A stretch of 64,000 nucleotides of DNA. Source: Camelus bactrianus (Eukaryota; Chordata; Mammalia; Artiodactyla; Camelidae). Below are positions 26,708 to 37,785 of this stretch, piece after piece. A program made the position numbers and the translations under genes. The notes below the pieces were generated by a model. The model was not told the DNA's origin. It saw only the letters and a program-made list of their open reading frames with translations, and did no database searches. How positions within the stretch are numbered: the first letter of the stretch is position 1; each line of letters begins with the position of its first letter. The stretch covers positions 22,480,001 through 22,544,000 of the forward strand of contig NC_133570.1 in the NCBI RefSeq assembly GCF_048773025.1, written 5' to 3'.

Positions 26708-29700
26708 CTAAGGACATTCTGCAGGGACCATTCTCTTCTCCACGGTGCCCGCCTCGTGCGTGACCCGACAGCTGTAGCTGCTGTGAGACTTCCACGTGCT
26801 GGGCGACAGGGTCAGGTAGCTGCTGGCCGCGTACTTGTTGTTGCTCTGCTTCAAGAGCTTGGTGGTCTCCACGCCGTGCGTGACGGTGGTGCCATCTTGC
26901 TTCCAGGCCACCGTCACGTTGCCCGGGTAGAAGTCACTGATCAGACACACCAGGGTGGCCTTGTTGGCTTTGAGCTCCTCAGAGGATGGCGGGAACAGAG
27001 TGACCAAGGGTGCGGACTTGGGCTGACCTGTGTGGACAGAGAAGAGGGTGTGAGATGCAGGTGGGAGTCACAGGGTGGGGCTCCCCTACCCATCACGGCC
27101 TCTGTGATGGTGCACTTGGTGGCCCTGTTTTCCTTCTTCGTCCCTTCTCCCACTCAGCCCTCGGAAGCAGACAGCCCCCCAGAAGCCCTTCGATGTTACT
27201 CTTCCAGGTGACCCAGCCGAGTCGTCCCACCTGCAGCCTCCATCTCCCCGTGTGTGACCAGGAAGCTCCCCTCCTTCCTCCTGGGCCCTGGAGTCTGAAT
27301 TTGGAATTGACCTTGACATCCTGAGCCCTCAGCCCAGCATCAGGCCCCCATCTCACTTCATTCTTCCAGAGCCCAGTTGCCTCCGAGTTGAACTAGGTTC
27401 CCCACTCAGGCTGCCAGGACGATCCTGAGGTCGTGCGGGGTGGCCCCGAGCCAGAGCCTTGTTCACGGTGGGTCCTAGATCCTCTCCTCCCCGTCAGGCA
27501 TCAGCTCTGCCCCAGCCAGGCCTCTGCTCTCCCGGCGAGGCCTGGGTCCTCCCCACCAAAGCCCCAGGCCCCTCCGCCCGTCTCCCCATCCCTGCTGCCC
27601 TGACTCTACGACCCTGATTTTATGGGGCAGCCGAGCAGCTCCGAGCCCCCCTTCCCTTCCTGTCTGTCATCTCCTGAGTGTACTGCGCCCTTTGAGGCTG
27701 GCAGGAGGCCAACCCGTGGGCAGGGGAGACACCTGGGCCCCTGGGGGTCAGGGATCCAGGGACAGAGGAGTCTCTGCCCCACGGATCCCTCTCCTTTCTG
27801 GCCACCATCCTGGGAGCGCCAGGCTGCTGGTCACCCCGCCCTGTCTCACTCGTGTCTCTGCGTCCCTGTGTCCTCCTGGCCCAGCAGGGGACCCGAGAGC
27901 TTCAGCCCAGAGTGAGCGGGACCCCACTCTCCACCCTCCAAGGGCCTCCCTTGGGCTGCCCCTCTGTGTCCCTGGAGGCTGGGGTCACAGACCCCCAATC
28001 CCCAACCTCCTGTGTGGCCCTCCCAGGCTGGGCATCCAGCCCTCAGCCAGACCCCAGGGCTCGGGCACTGTCCCCAAGACCACCCCAGTGCCCCCCATCA
28101 GAACCGGCCTCGGTCTCTGGACTGGCCATGTCTGACTGTCAGACTCTGGAGGCAGCTGCCCCTGCTCTTGGGGTTCTTTCTGCTGGTCACCCCAAGCCCA
28201 GCCCCCCTCCCCTGGCCCTGTGGAGAAAGATGGGGGTCGATCCTTAAGGGTGGGAAGGCAGAGGGGGAGCAGCCCCAGACATGGAAAAGTGACTTTCCCA
28301 AGACAGCAGAGGATGGGACAGGCTGGGAAAGGCATGAGAGCCACTTACCTAGGACGGTGAGATGGGTCCCGCTGCCGAAGACATACCACAGTGACTGAGG
28401 CTCAGACCAAAATCTGCCAGGCCAGCACCTGGGGCCTGCCCCCCGGGGACCGGGCTGCAATGGTGACCTGCTGGGCGTGATGGGCACAGGGCTGCAGTGG
28501 GGGGGCTGTGTCCTGGGGCTGGGGGAGGGAGCAGCCAGCCCCCTAGAGGCCAGAGCACCCCGGGTGAGCCCATGGCCCAGAGACATCTATGTCCCCAGCC
28601 CCCTGTCCTAGGCAGGTGCCTCCCACGCCTTGGAGTCACCCAGTGTGTCCCCCACCCGAGGCTGTCCTGGTCACCCCTGAATCCTCAGTGCTGATGGAGA
28701 TGCTGAGGGCTGCGTGCCGGCAGGTAGCCATGTGATGCGACAGAGGGAGTCCTGAGCTGGCTCGTACCTGCCCGACCTCTCCTGGCCTCATTTTAGGGCC
28801 TCTGAGTGTTCCTGCCCCACAATTTCCCACAGTCCAGCCAGGTGGTTTCCTCGCTGGGCCTGTGGACACCAAGTCATTCCTGACTCCTTGTGCTCCCATG
28901 TGGGGATACCCTGTCCGATTGTCTCCACCCACTGAGACATAGTTCAGTTCCACATCTTTTGTGAAGCCTTCTTTGATCTCTCAGAGCACTGTCTTTCTGA
29001 CTTTCCATCCATCATTCATCATCCATCCATTATCCATCATCCCTCCATCATCCATTCAACATCCATCCATCCATTATCTATCATCCATCCATCCATCATC
29101 CATCTATTATCTATCATCCCTCCATCCATCCATCTATCCATCCATTATCCATCCATCCATCCATCCATCCATCCACTCTGCAGCCCTGAGTAGGTGAGAG
29201 GACATTCTTGGGAGAGACCACTGCTTCTCTTGGACCATTTTGTTAAAATGCAGGACACAGCGTTCTCTTAATTCCCCAGCAAAAGAGCCAAGGGGACATC
29301 CTGGCTCCTCCCTTTCCTGTTCCTCCCACCTCCTGAATCTGTCCACCTCTCTGTCCACTCTGCCTGGGACATCACCTGGCCCCCCACCCCGAGGTCTGTC
29401 TAGTTCTGATTTCCCACCCACCCAAGTCTGGTCGCGTTTCCTTGCAAAAGTCCCCCAGAACTCCCCAGGTGAGGTCTGTCCTCCCAGGACATCTCATCCA
29501 GGTCTGGGCCTGGCCACCTCTGCTGCCTCCTCTCAGGTCTCCCCCACCACGCAGACCCCCGGGAGCTCCCTGAGCGCTCTGTGCCTGCGCTCCCTCACCC
29601 AGGTGGATCTGCACACTTGTACTCCATCCTCACGGAGGCCCCTCTGCCCTGCAGGCATCACATTGCATGTAGTTGTCACCTGGCCACCTCTTCCCATGGA

Positions 29701-30705
29701 CCTTGAGTTGCGACCAGATCTCATTCCCCTGGAACCCCAGCCCCAGCACAAGGTCTGACCCCAATGGGGGAGGTCCATCTCTCCCCATGTCCTCCTGGCC
29801 CCCGCCTTTGCTCTGCAGTCCCTGCAGGGCACTGCGATGCCAGCCTGACCTGATGCCCACAGGTGCTGACCCACTCTCCATGGCAGAGAGGAGGAGGCTG
29901 GGGTCACAGAGGAAGAGGGGCAGACTGTGGCCCCCACAGACCCTCTCCTGGGCCTTTCCAGGGAGGCATCTGCACCCCGGGTGGACTCTGGCTCCTGGGG
30001 GCTATTCCCGGGAGACAGCCCTGCCTGATGGTCCTTGGCTCAGGCTCCAGGGACCTGGGGACACCAAGGAAGTTTCCCCCCACCACACAGTGTGGTGCTC
30101 CAGGGACCAGTGCCCGCCCAGTGAGGGGAAGGGCAGGGAGCTGGCCCATCACCTGAGGCTTGGGCACCCTAGGATGACAGCAGCCACCCCCTGCGGATGT
30201 CCTGCCCTGCCTCCCTTTTCTGCTCTGCCCCAAGGACCAGGGCGAGGAGGGCGAGGCCCTAGGCTTGGGTGCAAAGTTGAAGAAGTGCCAGAGACCTCAG
30301 TAATTAAGATAAATAATATTTTAATACAATAGAAAAAATAAAAATGGATGCAAACAAACCCACACTGGACAAAATGTCATCACTCACATAAAGCTACTGT
30401 TTGCCCACCCAGGGGCATCCTCTCCCGCGGCTCCTCCCCTCTCCCCTCACTGCCCCTCTCTGTCCCCACTCACAGTTTGGGCTGCAGGGACCCTCATGTC
30501 CCGCCATGACTCACTTGGCCCCTTACCTGTCCCACCTGCTCCAAGGGCTGCTCTCTGCTGAGGCCTCCGTGCGGGGAGCCCTGTTCGGCGGTGCCGCTGT
30601 CAAGGGCAGCAGGCCATGGGCACCCACTGCCAGGCCTAGCAGGATTAGAGGCCAGTGCTGCCCCCTGGGGATGTCATGGCCCAGCTGGCCTGTCCTGGGT
30701 CCCAT
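26708..30705 (-). CDS. IGLL1: IGLL1 (lambda5), surrogate light chain
   Basis: Three minus-strand exons, 30527-30705, 28349-28467 and 26708-27027, join in phase to 205 residues (human 213, from memory). Exon 1 encodes the lambda5-type N-terminus with a buried signal segment ([16 protein letters not shown]) and a Ser/Arg-rich unique region ending SPWSRWDR. Exon 2 gives [11 protein letters not shown], then the J-like [11 protein letters not shown]. Exon 3 is a C-lambda domain: [38 protein letters not shown] and end AECP, keeping the penultimate cysteine that links to heavy chain. Known role: it pairs with VPREB1 and mu heavy chain in the pre-B-cell receptor. A rearranging lambda J-C pair was the alternative; exon 1 and the neighbour VPREB1 argue for lambda5. 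Odd feature: an intact 12-RSS just before the J part, within the coding exon. Confidence 0.93.
28349..28386 (-). other. J-lambda-like segment inside IGLL1 exon 2
   Basis: From the base after the heptamer to the splice donor (GTAAGT) is exactly 38 nt, the length of a germline lambda J segment, encoding the [10 protein letters not shown] core. The following intron to the C exon is 1321 bp, similar to lambda J-C introns. Confidence 0.8.
28387..28414 (-). promoter_or_regulatory. 12-RSS-like recombination signal before the J-like segment
   Basis: On the minus strand the order is nonamer GATTTTGGT (28414-28406; 7 of 9 to GGTTTTTGT), a 12-base spacer (28405-28394) and a perfect heptamer CACTGTG (28393-28387), then the J-like segment. 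Spacing and orientation are those of a lambda J gene. The whole signal is also read as protein in IGLL1 exon 2. Whether RAG uses it is not known. Confidence 0.75.
28595..29002. other. IGLL1 intron 1, nothing recognised
   Basis: No conserved element recognised between exon 2 and the tetranucleotide repeat. Confidence 0.35.
29003..29177 (+). repeat. (ATCC)n simple repeat in IGLL1 intron 1
   Basis: About 175 bases of ATCC units broken by CATTCATC, CATTATCC and CTATC variants, ending in a pure run before 29177. Confidence 0.9.
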
Positions 30706-31698
30706 TCGCCCTCAGGGTCAAAGGTACCTCTGGCTGACAAGCTGTCGTGGGCTCCCTGGAGGGGGCTGGCAGGTGACCCCAGCCTCTCTAGCTGGCTGTG
30801 GCTGTCCCAGCGCGTCCGGCCCGCGTGGCCTCAATCTCCCCCTGGGCCTTCTCACTCCTGGCCCCAGTGCGTGGCCCCCTCCAGGGCCCATGGCCGTTAC
30901 TTCTGGGGGCCTCTCCCAGCGGGACATCCGCCATCTGCTCTGTTGTGGTTGAGATCCGGGCCTCAACTGCCTTGCACCGCAGCCCCCTACAGCCCCGACC
31001 CCTGAGACCCTGGGTGGGGCACACCTGCTCCTGGTCTGGCTCCCTAAGGGCACTCCTGGCTGTGGAGCTTCTCCCTGGGGGCGCAGGGAGGCCGTGGAGG
31101 GTGGCTGGGTGCCTGTGGAAAAGGAGTGGCCTGAGTTCAGTGGGCTGGGTTCCTCTTCTGACCAGCCCTGCATGGGGGGCAGGGGGGAAGCTGAGGGGGA
31201 GGGAGGAAACAGCTGCAGGTTTAGCAGGAAGCCAGGGTTCCAGTCTGGGAATCGTGATTTAATTATAAAACTGGTGTTTCATGCACCATGTTCAGTGTCT
31301 CACAAGTTTCATCTCTATGTCAAACACACCACCCCCATAGGTTTGACCCCCTTTTACTCCCCAAGAGAGGTACGTCACGTCCAGTCATTTCTGCCCTGCT
31401 TCCGAGTCAGAGGGAGCCCCCGCCTCCTGCTGGTCAGCCCCTGCCCGCTCTCCATCCCACAGGCCAGCAGGACTCCTCTCTCCCAGGTCATCTCCAGAGC
31501 AGACATACAGGTCCGTTGTCCCCAGGTCCCAAGTGTGAATGTTCTAGAAACTTCCAGGGTCTTGGGGTCACTGAACCTACTCTGTGGCTCTATAGCCCTC
31601 CTCTGGGGGTGGTCTCTGCTATTGTGGAAGGTGCGAAACATTCTCCAAAGCCTGGAGGTCTAGAGGTTTCATCTGAGGTGGTTTATTTAAGGCCAGTG
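30706..31698. other. IGLL1 upstream region
   Basis: About 1 kb upstream of the IGLL1 start codon. I find no octamer or TATA box in the first few hundred bases, in keeping with the TATA-less lambda5 promoters known in mouse. No gene seen. Confidence 0.35.
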
Positions 31699-32111
31699 TG
31701 ATGGTTAAGTTTATGTATCAGCTTGGCTGTGCCACAGTGCCCAGATATTTGGTCAAATATTAGTCCAGATGTATCTGTGAGGGTGTTTTTGGATAAAGTT
31801 AATCAGTGGATTAACATTAAATCAATGCCTTGAGTAAAGAAGATTGCTCTCCCTCAAGTGGGTGGGCCTCACTCAATCAGTTGAAGGGCTGAATAGAACA
31901 AAGACAGACCTCCCAGAGCTAAAAGGAATTCTGCAGCAGACAGACTCAAACTGCACCTCTTTTCTGGGTCTCCAGCCTGCTGGCCCTCCCTACAGATTTT
32001 GGACTCACACCTCCACACGCATATAAGCAATGCTTTAAAATAAATCTCTCTCTGTTTACACACACACACCCCTTGTTGGTTCTGTTCCTCTGGAGAACCC
32101 TGGCTCACACA
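31699..32111 (+). mobile_element. solo LTR fossil, ERV-L/MLT2-like
   Basis: A unit of about 410 bases beginning TGTGATGGTTAAGTTTATGT and ending GGAGAACCCTGGCTCACACA has the form of an old mammalian ERV-L-class LTR. It is a lone LTR with no internal region next to it. It is old and diverged. Confidence 0.7.
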
Positions 32112-34850
32112 GCTAACTCCATGGCGTGGTGGTTGTCATCCCCATGTCTCAGACGGGGGCGGTGAGGGCCTTTGCGTAGGTGCAGTGACTTAGCCGAGGC
32201 TGCAGAGCGGGGAAAGAGTAGGCCTGTCTTCATCTGGCATGGAGGTGGGGGAAGGGTGGCCACGGACTGAGCGCCAGGCCTGGGCGGGCAGTTTTGTGCC
32301 ACATGTCCCTCTCTGTCTGTGTCACTGGGAGTCACTGTAAACTGCTTCCACTTTTGTGGTAGGTACTGTGATAGCCTCGTCCTCTGTGCAGACACTGCTG
32401 ACTGTCAGGTCGTGTTCCCCGAGTGGAGCCAGAGAAGCAGTCAAGGACCCCTGAGAGCCGGCTGCTGTCCTCATGGACGCCCAGCACCAGGGCCTGCCCG
32501 GCTTCTGCTGGTACCAAGGTACCTGCTTATCCCTGTTATCTCAGGAGCAGGTCACCTTGGACGTCTGTCCAGGAGCCACTGGACACTTAGGGTGGCTGGG
32601 TCAGTCCATAGGAGAGGAGGGGAGAGGGGGCTTGACGATGAAGCGCCCATTCCCAGGGGCACCTGCCCCGAGGCTGAGCTCTGGGTTTGGGGCAGGCCCC
32701 ATCCAGGGTCCTGTGGGTGCTGAGCCTGTGGGCAGGGCCTGGGCAGAGACTGAGGAGGGGGAGCAGGAAGGGGTCTAGACTATGGAGCCCTGCAGCTGGG
32801 CAGGGCTCCCCCAGACCCTCTTCTTGTTGGCTCACACTAATCCGACCCCTCCTGTCTTTGCTGTGGGCTCCAGTGCATCTGAGGGGCTGATCCCACGAGA
32901 AGCAGGTGGAGCGGGGCCCTCTCACGAGGCTCTCTGTCCTCTGGAGGGCTTCTTCCTCTGCCCTCCTGCCTCAAGGGTGGTGCATTCTGCTTCTGGGTCT
33001 GAGAGGTGGTCAGACCCAGAACTAGCCTCAGGGCTGGGCGGAGCCAGTGCTTCCCAGGAGGGTCAGATTTGGGGGATCCACACACCTCCTCTCGTCAGCA
33101 CCCCCGCCAGGCATCTCAGAGCCACCAGAGCAGAAGTGGGAGCAGAGCCCAGCTGCTCCCCTGTGATGTCTGCTGCCCTGCTACCTGGCCCCAGTCATAC
33201 TTCCCTTGGAATCTGCATTTATTGAGGGTCGTTTACATTTCAGGAATTTCCTAGGCCTGGGTCTAAACACACTCACAAAGAACAAGCCAGACCCTTTCAC
33301 CCAGTGGTCCCTGCAGGAGGCAGTTTGAATCGCTGACAGTGCCATATCCCTGTTTGTCTCCTGGGAAGCGAGGGAGAGAGGCTCTTGGGTCCCGCAGGTT
33401 GCGGGTTGAGAAAGTGGAGGGTCAGGGGTGTGGGGTGGGAACTCATCCAGGGAGAGGGCAATGGATGCAGCTGGGAGTGGGGCTCCCAGGAGACTGCAAT
33501 CTGGGAATCAGGGCTGTGAAGCCACAGCTGAAGGGTGGTCGAAATGGCCAAACAGCAGGGGCTGAGCTGGGGGAGGGGCCCGCAGTTCAGAACCAGATGG
33601 AGCCCGAGACCTGCCCCAGGAGGTGAGCACACGCTGTGGGTACCGGGCACGCCTGTTCCATGGCTTTCAGCTTTCAGGTGCTCCTGAAAAGCATCCTTAG
33701 CTCTCCAGAGCATCACCTGCTTGACCACGTTCGTGGTTTGAGTGAAAGTGTCTGAACAAGTGAGGTTGAATCCGATGTCGAGGGCGCAGTGAGCGTGCTA
33801 AGACTTTCACGTGCATGGAACCGCCAGGGAACTTGTGAAAATGTGGGTTCGGACTCCGCAGGTCTGGGGTGGCCTTGAAACGAGGCATTTTTCAAACGCT
33901 CCCAGGTGGGGTGGCCGTGGCCAGCCTGCAGACCACACGTAGAGTCACGGGAGGTCGACCTAACCTTGCATTGCCCCCTGGTGGCCTTGTCCCACAGGTG
34001 CTGGAGGCCTCCGTGGCCCTGGGGCCAAAGGAGCGGTTCCCAGGGACAGCTCTGACCTGTGCTGAACTGAAGCTGAGTTTGACCTGGATTGTCAGACAGT
34101 GGGACCTCAGGAAGCCGTGTCTCTGGTTCAGGGATGTACTGATGAGACGCAGGAGAGGAGAGGAGGGTTCAGATTTGAAGGACTTTTTGGTGACTTCCCG
34201 GTTGGAAGGCCCTCATTGGAAGACAGAGGAGCCAACCTGACTCCCAGTTCTCTGGGTTTCTTGTCGTGGCTTGGAATCCCAGGATCACAAAAGATGAAAG
34301 CAAGAGAAGGGCCATTACAGGCCAGAGACAGTTCTTCGGGGACCACCTAGCTGGGCTTTGGAAACATTGTTTTATAGGAGATTCAGGCCACATGTGGAAA
34401 GGCTGACATTAATGTGAACCTGCCTCTCTGAGGGGACCCCTAAGGGATTTTTCTGCCAGGATGAGTGGATGGTCTCAGTCACATCTGGAATCACAGGGGA
34501 GATGGTTTGCCTGGCTCCTCTCTGAATGAGAGATACGTCCACAGATGGTGTGGACACTGATGTACGGGGTCTCTTGCTACAGGGGACATGTTGACCCACC
34601 ACCCAGGGGCTCAGGGTGCAGTGCCATGGGCCAGCGTTGCAGGAACCCACCCGTTCCCTCTACCTAACGAGCCTATCGGCGGGGCCACGCCTCTCATGTC
34701 CCTCCTGCCCCCGTGTCTTCCCATGGGTCCAGAGCATGAGCACCCCTGGAGTCGTCAGGCAGGAGGAAGTGAGGGCGACCCTGATTACCCAACCAAGTGT
34801 GGTTGGGTTGAAACGTGGAGGCAGGAACTGGGTATTTCTCTGGAGCAGGG
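32112..34850. other. intergenic between IGLL1 and VPREB1
   Basis: No gene recognised. A hAT-like fragment may lie at 33790-33910 (GGAACCGCCAGGGAACTTGT, GCAGGTCTGGGGTGGCC). The rest is unassigned; regulatory sites shared by VPREB1 and IGLL1 could lie here but I cannot identify them. Confidence 0.35.
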
Positions 34851-34851
34851 G

Positions 34852-35060
34852 TCAGCAAAGTATGGCCCTAGGGCCACATCCAACCCAGCCCTGTGTCTGT
34901 AAATAATGTTCAACAGGAAACAGTCCTGCCCACGTGTTTAGGTATTGTCTGCCGTTGTTTTTGAGTTAAGTTGCCATGAAGAACATATGGCCCAGAAAGC
35001 CAAAAATATTCACTATCTGGCCCTTTATAGAAAACAGTTTCCAGCTGCCGCCGCCTTCCT
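34852..35060 (+). mobile_element. hAT-type MER DNA transposon fragment
   Basis: GGGGTCAGCAAAGTATGGCC at the left, CTATCTGGCCCTTTATAGAA at the right: terminal parts of a short non-autonomous element typical of eutherian genomes. Confidence 0.7.
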
Positions 35061-35092
35061 GCACAAAAACTAACTTCATTTCTTTCACCTGG

Positions 35093-35300
35093 ACCAGTGT
35101 TCTCAGCTGGGGTGATTCTGCCACCTTGGGGACCTCTGGCAATGCCAGGAGACATTTCTCGTTGTTCTAACTAGGGGCAGGAGGGCATCTGGTGGGTAGG
35201 GGCCAGAGTTGCTGCTCCAACTCCTATAGTGCACGGGACAGCCCCCCACAACAAAGAACTGTCTGCAAAGTCTCCAGCACCCAGCGGAGGACTAGTCCCA
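35093..35300 (+). mobile_element. MER5A-like hAT-Charlie element
   Basis: CCAGTGTTCTCAGCTGGGGT, CTCTGGCAATGCCAGGAGAC and GGGACAGCCCCCCACAACAA follow the MER5A order. Confidence 0.8.
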
Positions 35301-35367
35301 CCTATCACTCTGCACCCCTCTCCTCCCCAGAGGCCCAATAAAGGTGTTTTATAAACTGCTTACCCTG

Positions 35368-35480
35368 TGGAGGAGGGTATAGATGAAGCGGTAGAGCACA
35401 TGCTTAACATGCACAAGGTCCTGGATTCAATCCCCAGTACCTCCTCTAAAAATAAATCAATAAATAACCCTAATTACCCT
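35368..35480 (+). repeat. camelid tRNA-derived SINE (Vic-type)
   Basis: GGGTATAGATGAAGCGGTAG and GTCCTGGATTCAATCCCCAG, then TACCTCC and an A/T tail. Confidence 0.88.
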
Positions 35481-35737
35481 GTAACTCTTGTGCACAATCA
35501 GGTGACACCAGGGGCTGCTGTCCTCAGCTGGGGTGTCCTCTAAGGTGCTTATGTCAGACCCCTGCCCCCCCAGGACCCACAAGACCAGAGGCCCCAGCCA
35601 AGCAGGCCATGATGGCCAGTCTTCTGCGACCTTCACCTAGTTGGCACTTGAGTGCATCACACTGACCGTTCACAGAACATCTGGGCAGAGCACCCATCAG
35701 GCCACTCAGCCAAACAACTTCCCAAGACATAAGCAGC

Positions 35738-35743
35738 TTTAAT
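35738..35743 (-). terminator. VPREB1: poly(A) signal of VPREB1
   Basis: ATTAAA on the minus strand, about 118 bases after the VPREB1 stop. Confidence 0.55.
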
Positions 35744-35860
35744 GCCCTCATCCGACCTCTAAGGGGGTTCACAGAAGCATCTCAACATCCACACAGCCAA
35801 TGACCGTCCCCCACCTCCGCCTACACCCACCTCCCTGCCAGGACGCACGCCCCTCTTTCT

Positions 35861-36399
35861 TCAGTTCAAGGTAAGTGTGTCCTGGGGTGCCAGGGGCCCC
35901 GGAGCAGCAGGCTCCCTTTCTTCCTTCCTCTCCATCTCCCGCTCCAGGCTCTGGGCCCCCACAGCACAGTAATACACAGCCTCGTCCTCTGGCTGAAGCT
36001 CAGAGATGCTCAAATAGCCCGTGTTCTTGACCATGTCTTTGGATCCAGAGAAGCGAGGAGGGACCTTGGGGCCCTGGCTCTTGTCTGAGTGGGAGAAGTA
36101 TCTCAGCAGGAACCGTGGCGGGTGGCCAGGCGTCTGCTGGTACCAGTAGATGTTGTACATGCCTACATCAAGGTCACCGCTCAGGGTGCAGGCCAGGCGG
36201 ACGGTGGTTCCGAGGGGCGAGGACACAGATGGTGGCTGATTCAGCACCGGCTGAGGGCCACAACCTGGGGACACAAAAGTACGTGGGCAGCTGAGGCAAA
36301 GCAGGGCAAGGGAAGGGCCGGAGTGGGGAGCCGGGAGGTCCGGCGGTTCTCACCTGTGCAGTGGGCCAGGAGCACCAGCAGGACAGGAGCCCAGAACAT
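35861..36399 (-). CDS. VPREB1: VPREB1, surrogate light chain V-like subunit
   Basis: Two minus-strand exons, 36354-36399 and 35861-36264, give 149 residues (human 145, from memory). The leader is MFWAPVLLVLLAHCTG; the V-like domain starts CGPQPVLNQPPSVSSPLGTT and shows VRLACTLSG, YWYQQTPGHPPRFLLRYFS, PPRFSGSKD and EDEAVYYCAVGA. After the second cysteine comes a charged, non-Ig tail (LEREMERKEEREP and on), the unique region of VpreB, instead of a J-derived strand. No recombination signal follows. Known role: it pairs without covalent bond with IGLL1 to make the surrogate light chain on pre-B cells. It lies 5.2 kb upstream of IGLL1 in the same direction, so the two may share control, as in mouse. 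Confidence 0.96.
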
Positions 36400-36543
36400 G
36401 ATGCAGCCGTGCAGAGCTCTGCCACCTGCGGGCACCACGGCTCCAGGGCCCTCACAGGGCTGGGCCAGCAGCCTCCTCTGCCTCCCAGGGGTGGGGCAAT
36501 TTCGTACTCAGCTCCTGGGCACCACCATCCCAAACTTTCTTGG

Positions 36544-36551
36544 GTTTGCAT
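36544..36551 (-). promoter_or_regulatory. VPREB1: octamer-like element upstream of VPREB1
   Basis: Plus-strand GTTTGCAT (minus ATGCAAAC) matches 7 of 8 bases of the octamer, about 150 bases before the VPREB1 start codon, a distance seen in V-lambda promoters. A one-base mismatch makes this tentative. Confidence 0.45.
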
Positions 36552-36920
36552 TGTCAGTTAGGGGAACGGCCTCATGGTGGCCTTTGTGGGTCTGATTTGG
36601 CCCCGTTTAGGGAGGAAGCACCTGCTGGGAGCTCGCGGGCCAGTGCCCAGGAGGCCAGCCTGCAGGCTCGAGTCCCCAAGGGAGAGTGACCTCAACGTTC
36701 CCTGGAGGAAGCCAAACCCACACAATAAGGTTCATGCCCACATTTACATGCCTGGTGAACCGAGAAGAGTGCACAGGTCTTTGGGGTGGAAAACACCTGT
36801 TCGGTGCTGCGGAAAATGTAAGGGGACCCTGGGATGAGTGGGATGCTCTGCCCCTCCCATGTGCCTGACACTCCCATCCTCCAAACCCAGCCCCTTTCCC
36901 TCCTGGAATGAAGCTGGAGT

Positions 36921-37032
36921 GACCATCCATCCATCTATCTACCTACCTAGTTCATCTGTCTGTCATCTATCCATCCGTCTGTCCATCTATCCATCTGTCC
37001 ATCCATCCATCCGTCCATCCATCCATCCATAT
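36921..37032 (+). repeat. (ATCC/CTGT)n simple repeat
   Basis: ATCCATCCATCTATCTACC, then mixed ATCC and GTCC units to 37032. Confidence 0.88.
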
Positions 37033-37034
37033 CT

Positions 37035-37220
37035 CTGTATGAGAGGACACAGCAAGAAGGCGGCCGTCTATAAGCCAGGAAGAGTGGTCTCACCAGAAAC
37101 CAACCCCGATGGCACCTTGATTTTGGATCTCTATCCTCCAGACTGTGAGAAATGAATTTTTGTGCTTTAGGGTCCTCAGTCTGTGGTCCTTTGTTGTGGA
37201 AGCCCCAACAGGCTAACACA
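37035..37220 (+). mobile_element. LTR fossil fragment, MLT1-like (ERVL-MaLR)
   Basis: The right half of an MLT1-type LTR (GAGAGGACACAGCAAGAAGG, CCTCCAGACTGTGAGAAATG, ending near CAGGCTAACACA). A partial, old copy without internal sequence. Confidence 0.65.
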
Positions 37221-37785
37221 GACCCAACACTCATTCTTTCCTGAAACCGCAGGCCTGTATTTCTCCAAAGACACTTAGGAGGCAATTACAGAGTCTTGGA
37301 ACTAGAGGAAGCCCACAAACAGGAACCAAGACATTGAGTGAAACAAAATTTCCTCTGCATGAAGTTGAGTGAGCCAAAAAATCTCAAGGGAAATCATCAT
37401 GCCCCCTTCTGTTCAATAAATATCCACCCTGCTCCTGCTCTGCCAGCATCTCAGAGGCCATGGCAAATGTGAGGGCCAGGTCCCGTGGAGAGACAGGCTG
37501 GCGGGCCTGCTGGAGAGGTTGGGGCCTACGACGTCCCCAGTCATCCTGTAAACCACATGTCCTCTTCTGGCCGCCATCTTGGCAGACCGCTGATGGATGT
37601 TCCCCTTCCCCCAGGATCCCAACCACTGAGGGAAAAGGAGTTGATTTCTGGGGTTCTCCAGGATAAGGATAGAAAGGAAATATTAACTGGGCTCAAGGAA
37701 GAGGTAAGACTGAATCTTTTCGCAGCCATTGGATCAGTTAGCGTTTGCAGGAAATGGGACACACCCATTGGAGGGTGCTATGGGT
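37221..37785. other. intergenic, nothing recognised
   Basis: No gene or clear repeat between two LTR fossils. Confidence 0.35.

Noticed and set aside
26708-28414. Calling this a plain rearranging lambda J-C pair
   Set aside because: Exon 1 at 30527-30705 clearly matches lambda5, the splice phases join all three exons, and VPREB1 lies next to it. The RSS is reported as a finding instead.
28961-29197. Frame rich in HPSIHP repeats
   Set aside because: Translation of the (ATCC)n simple repeat.
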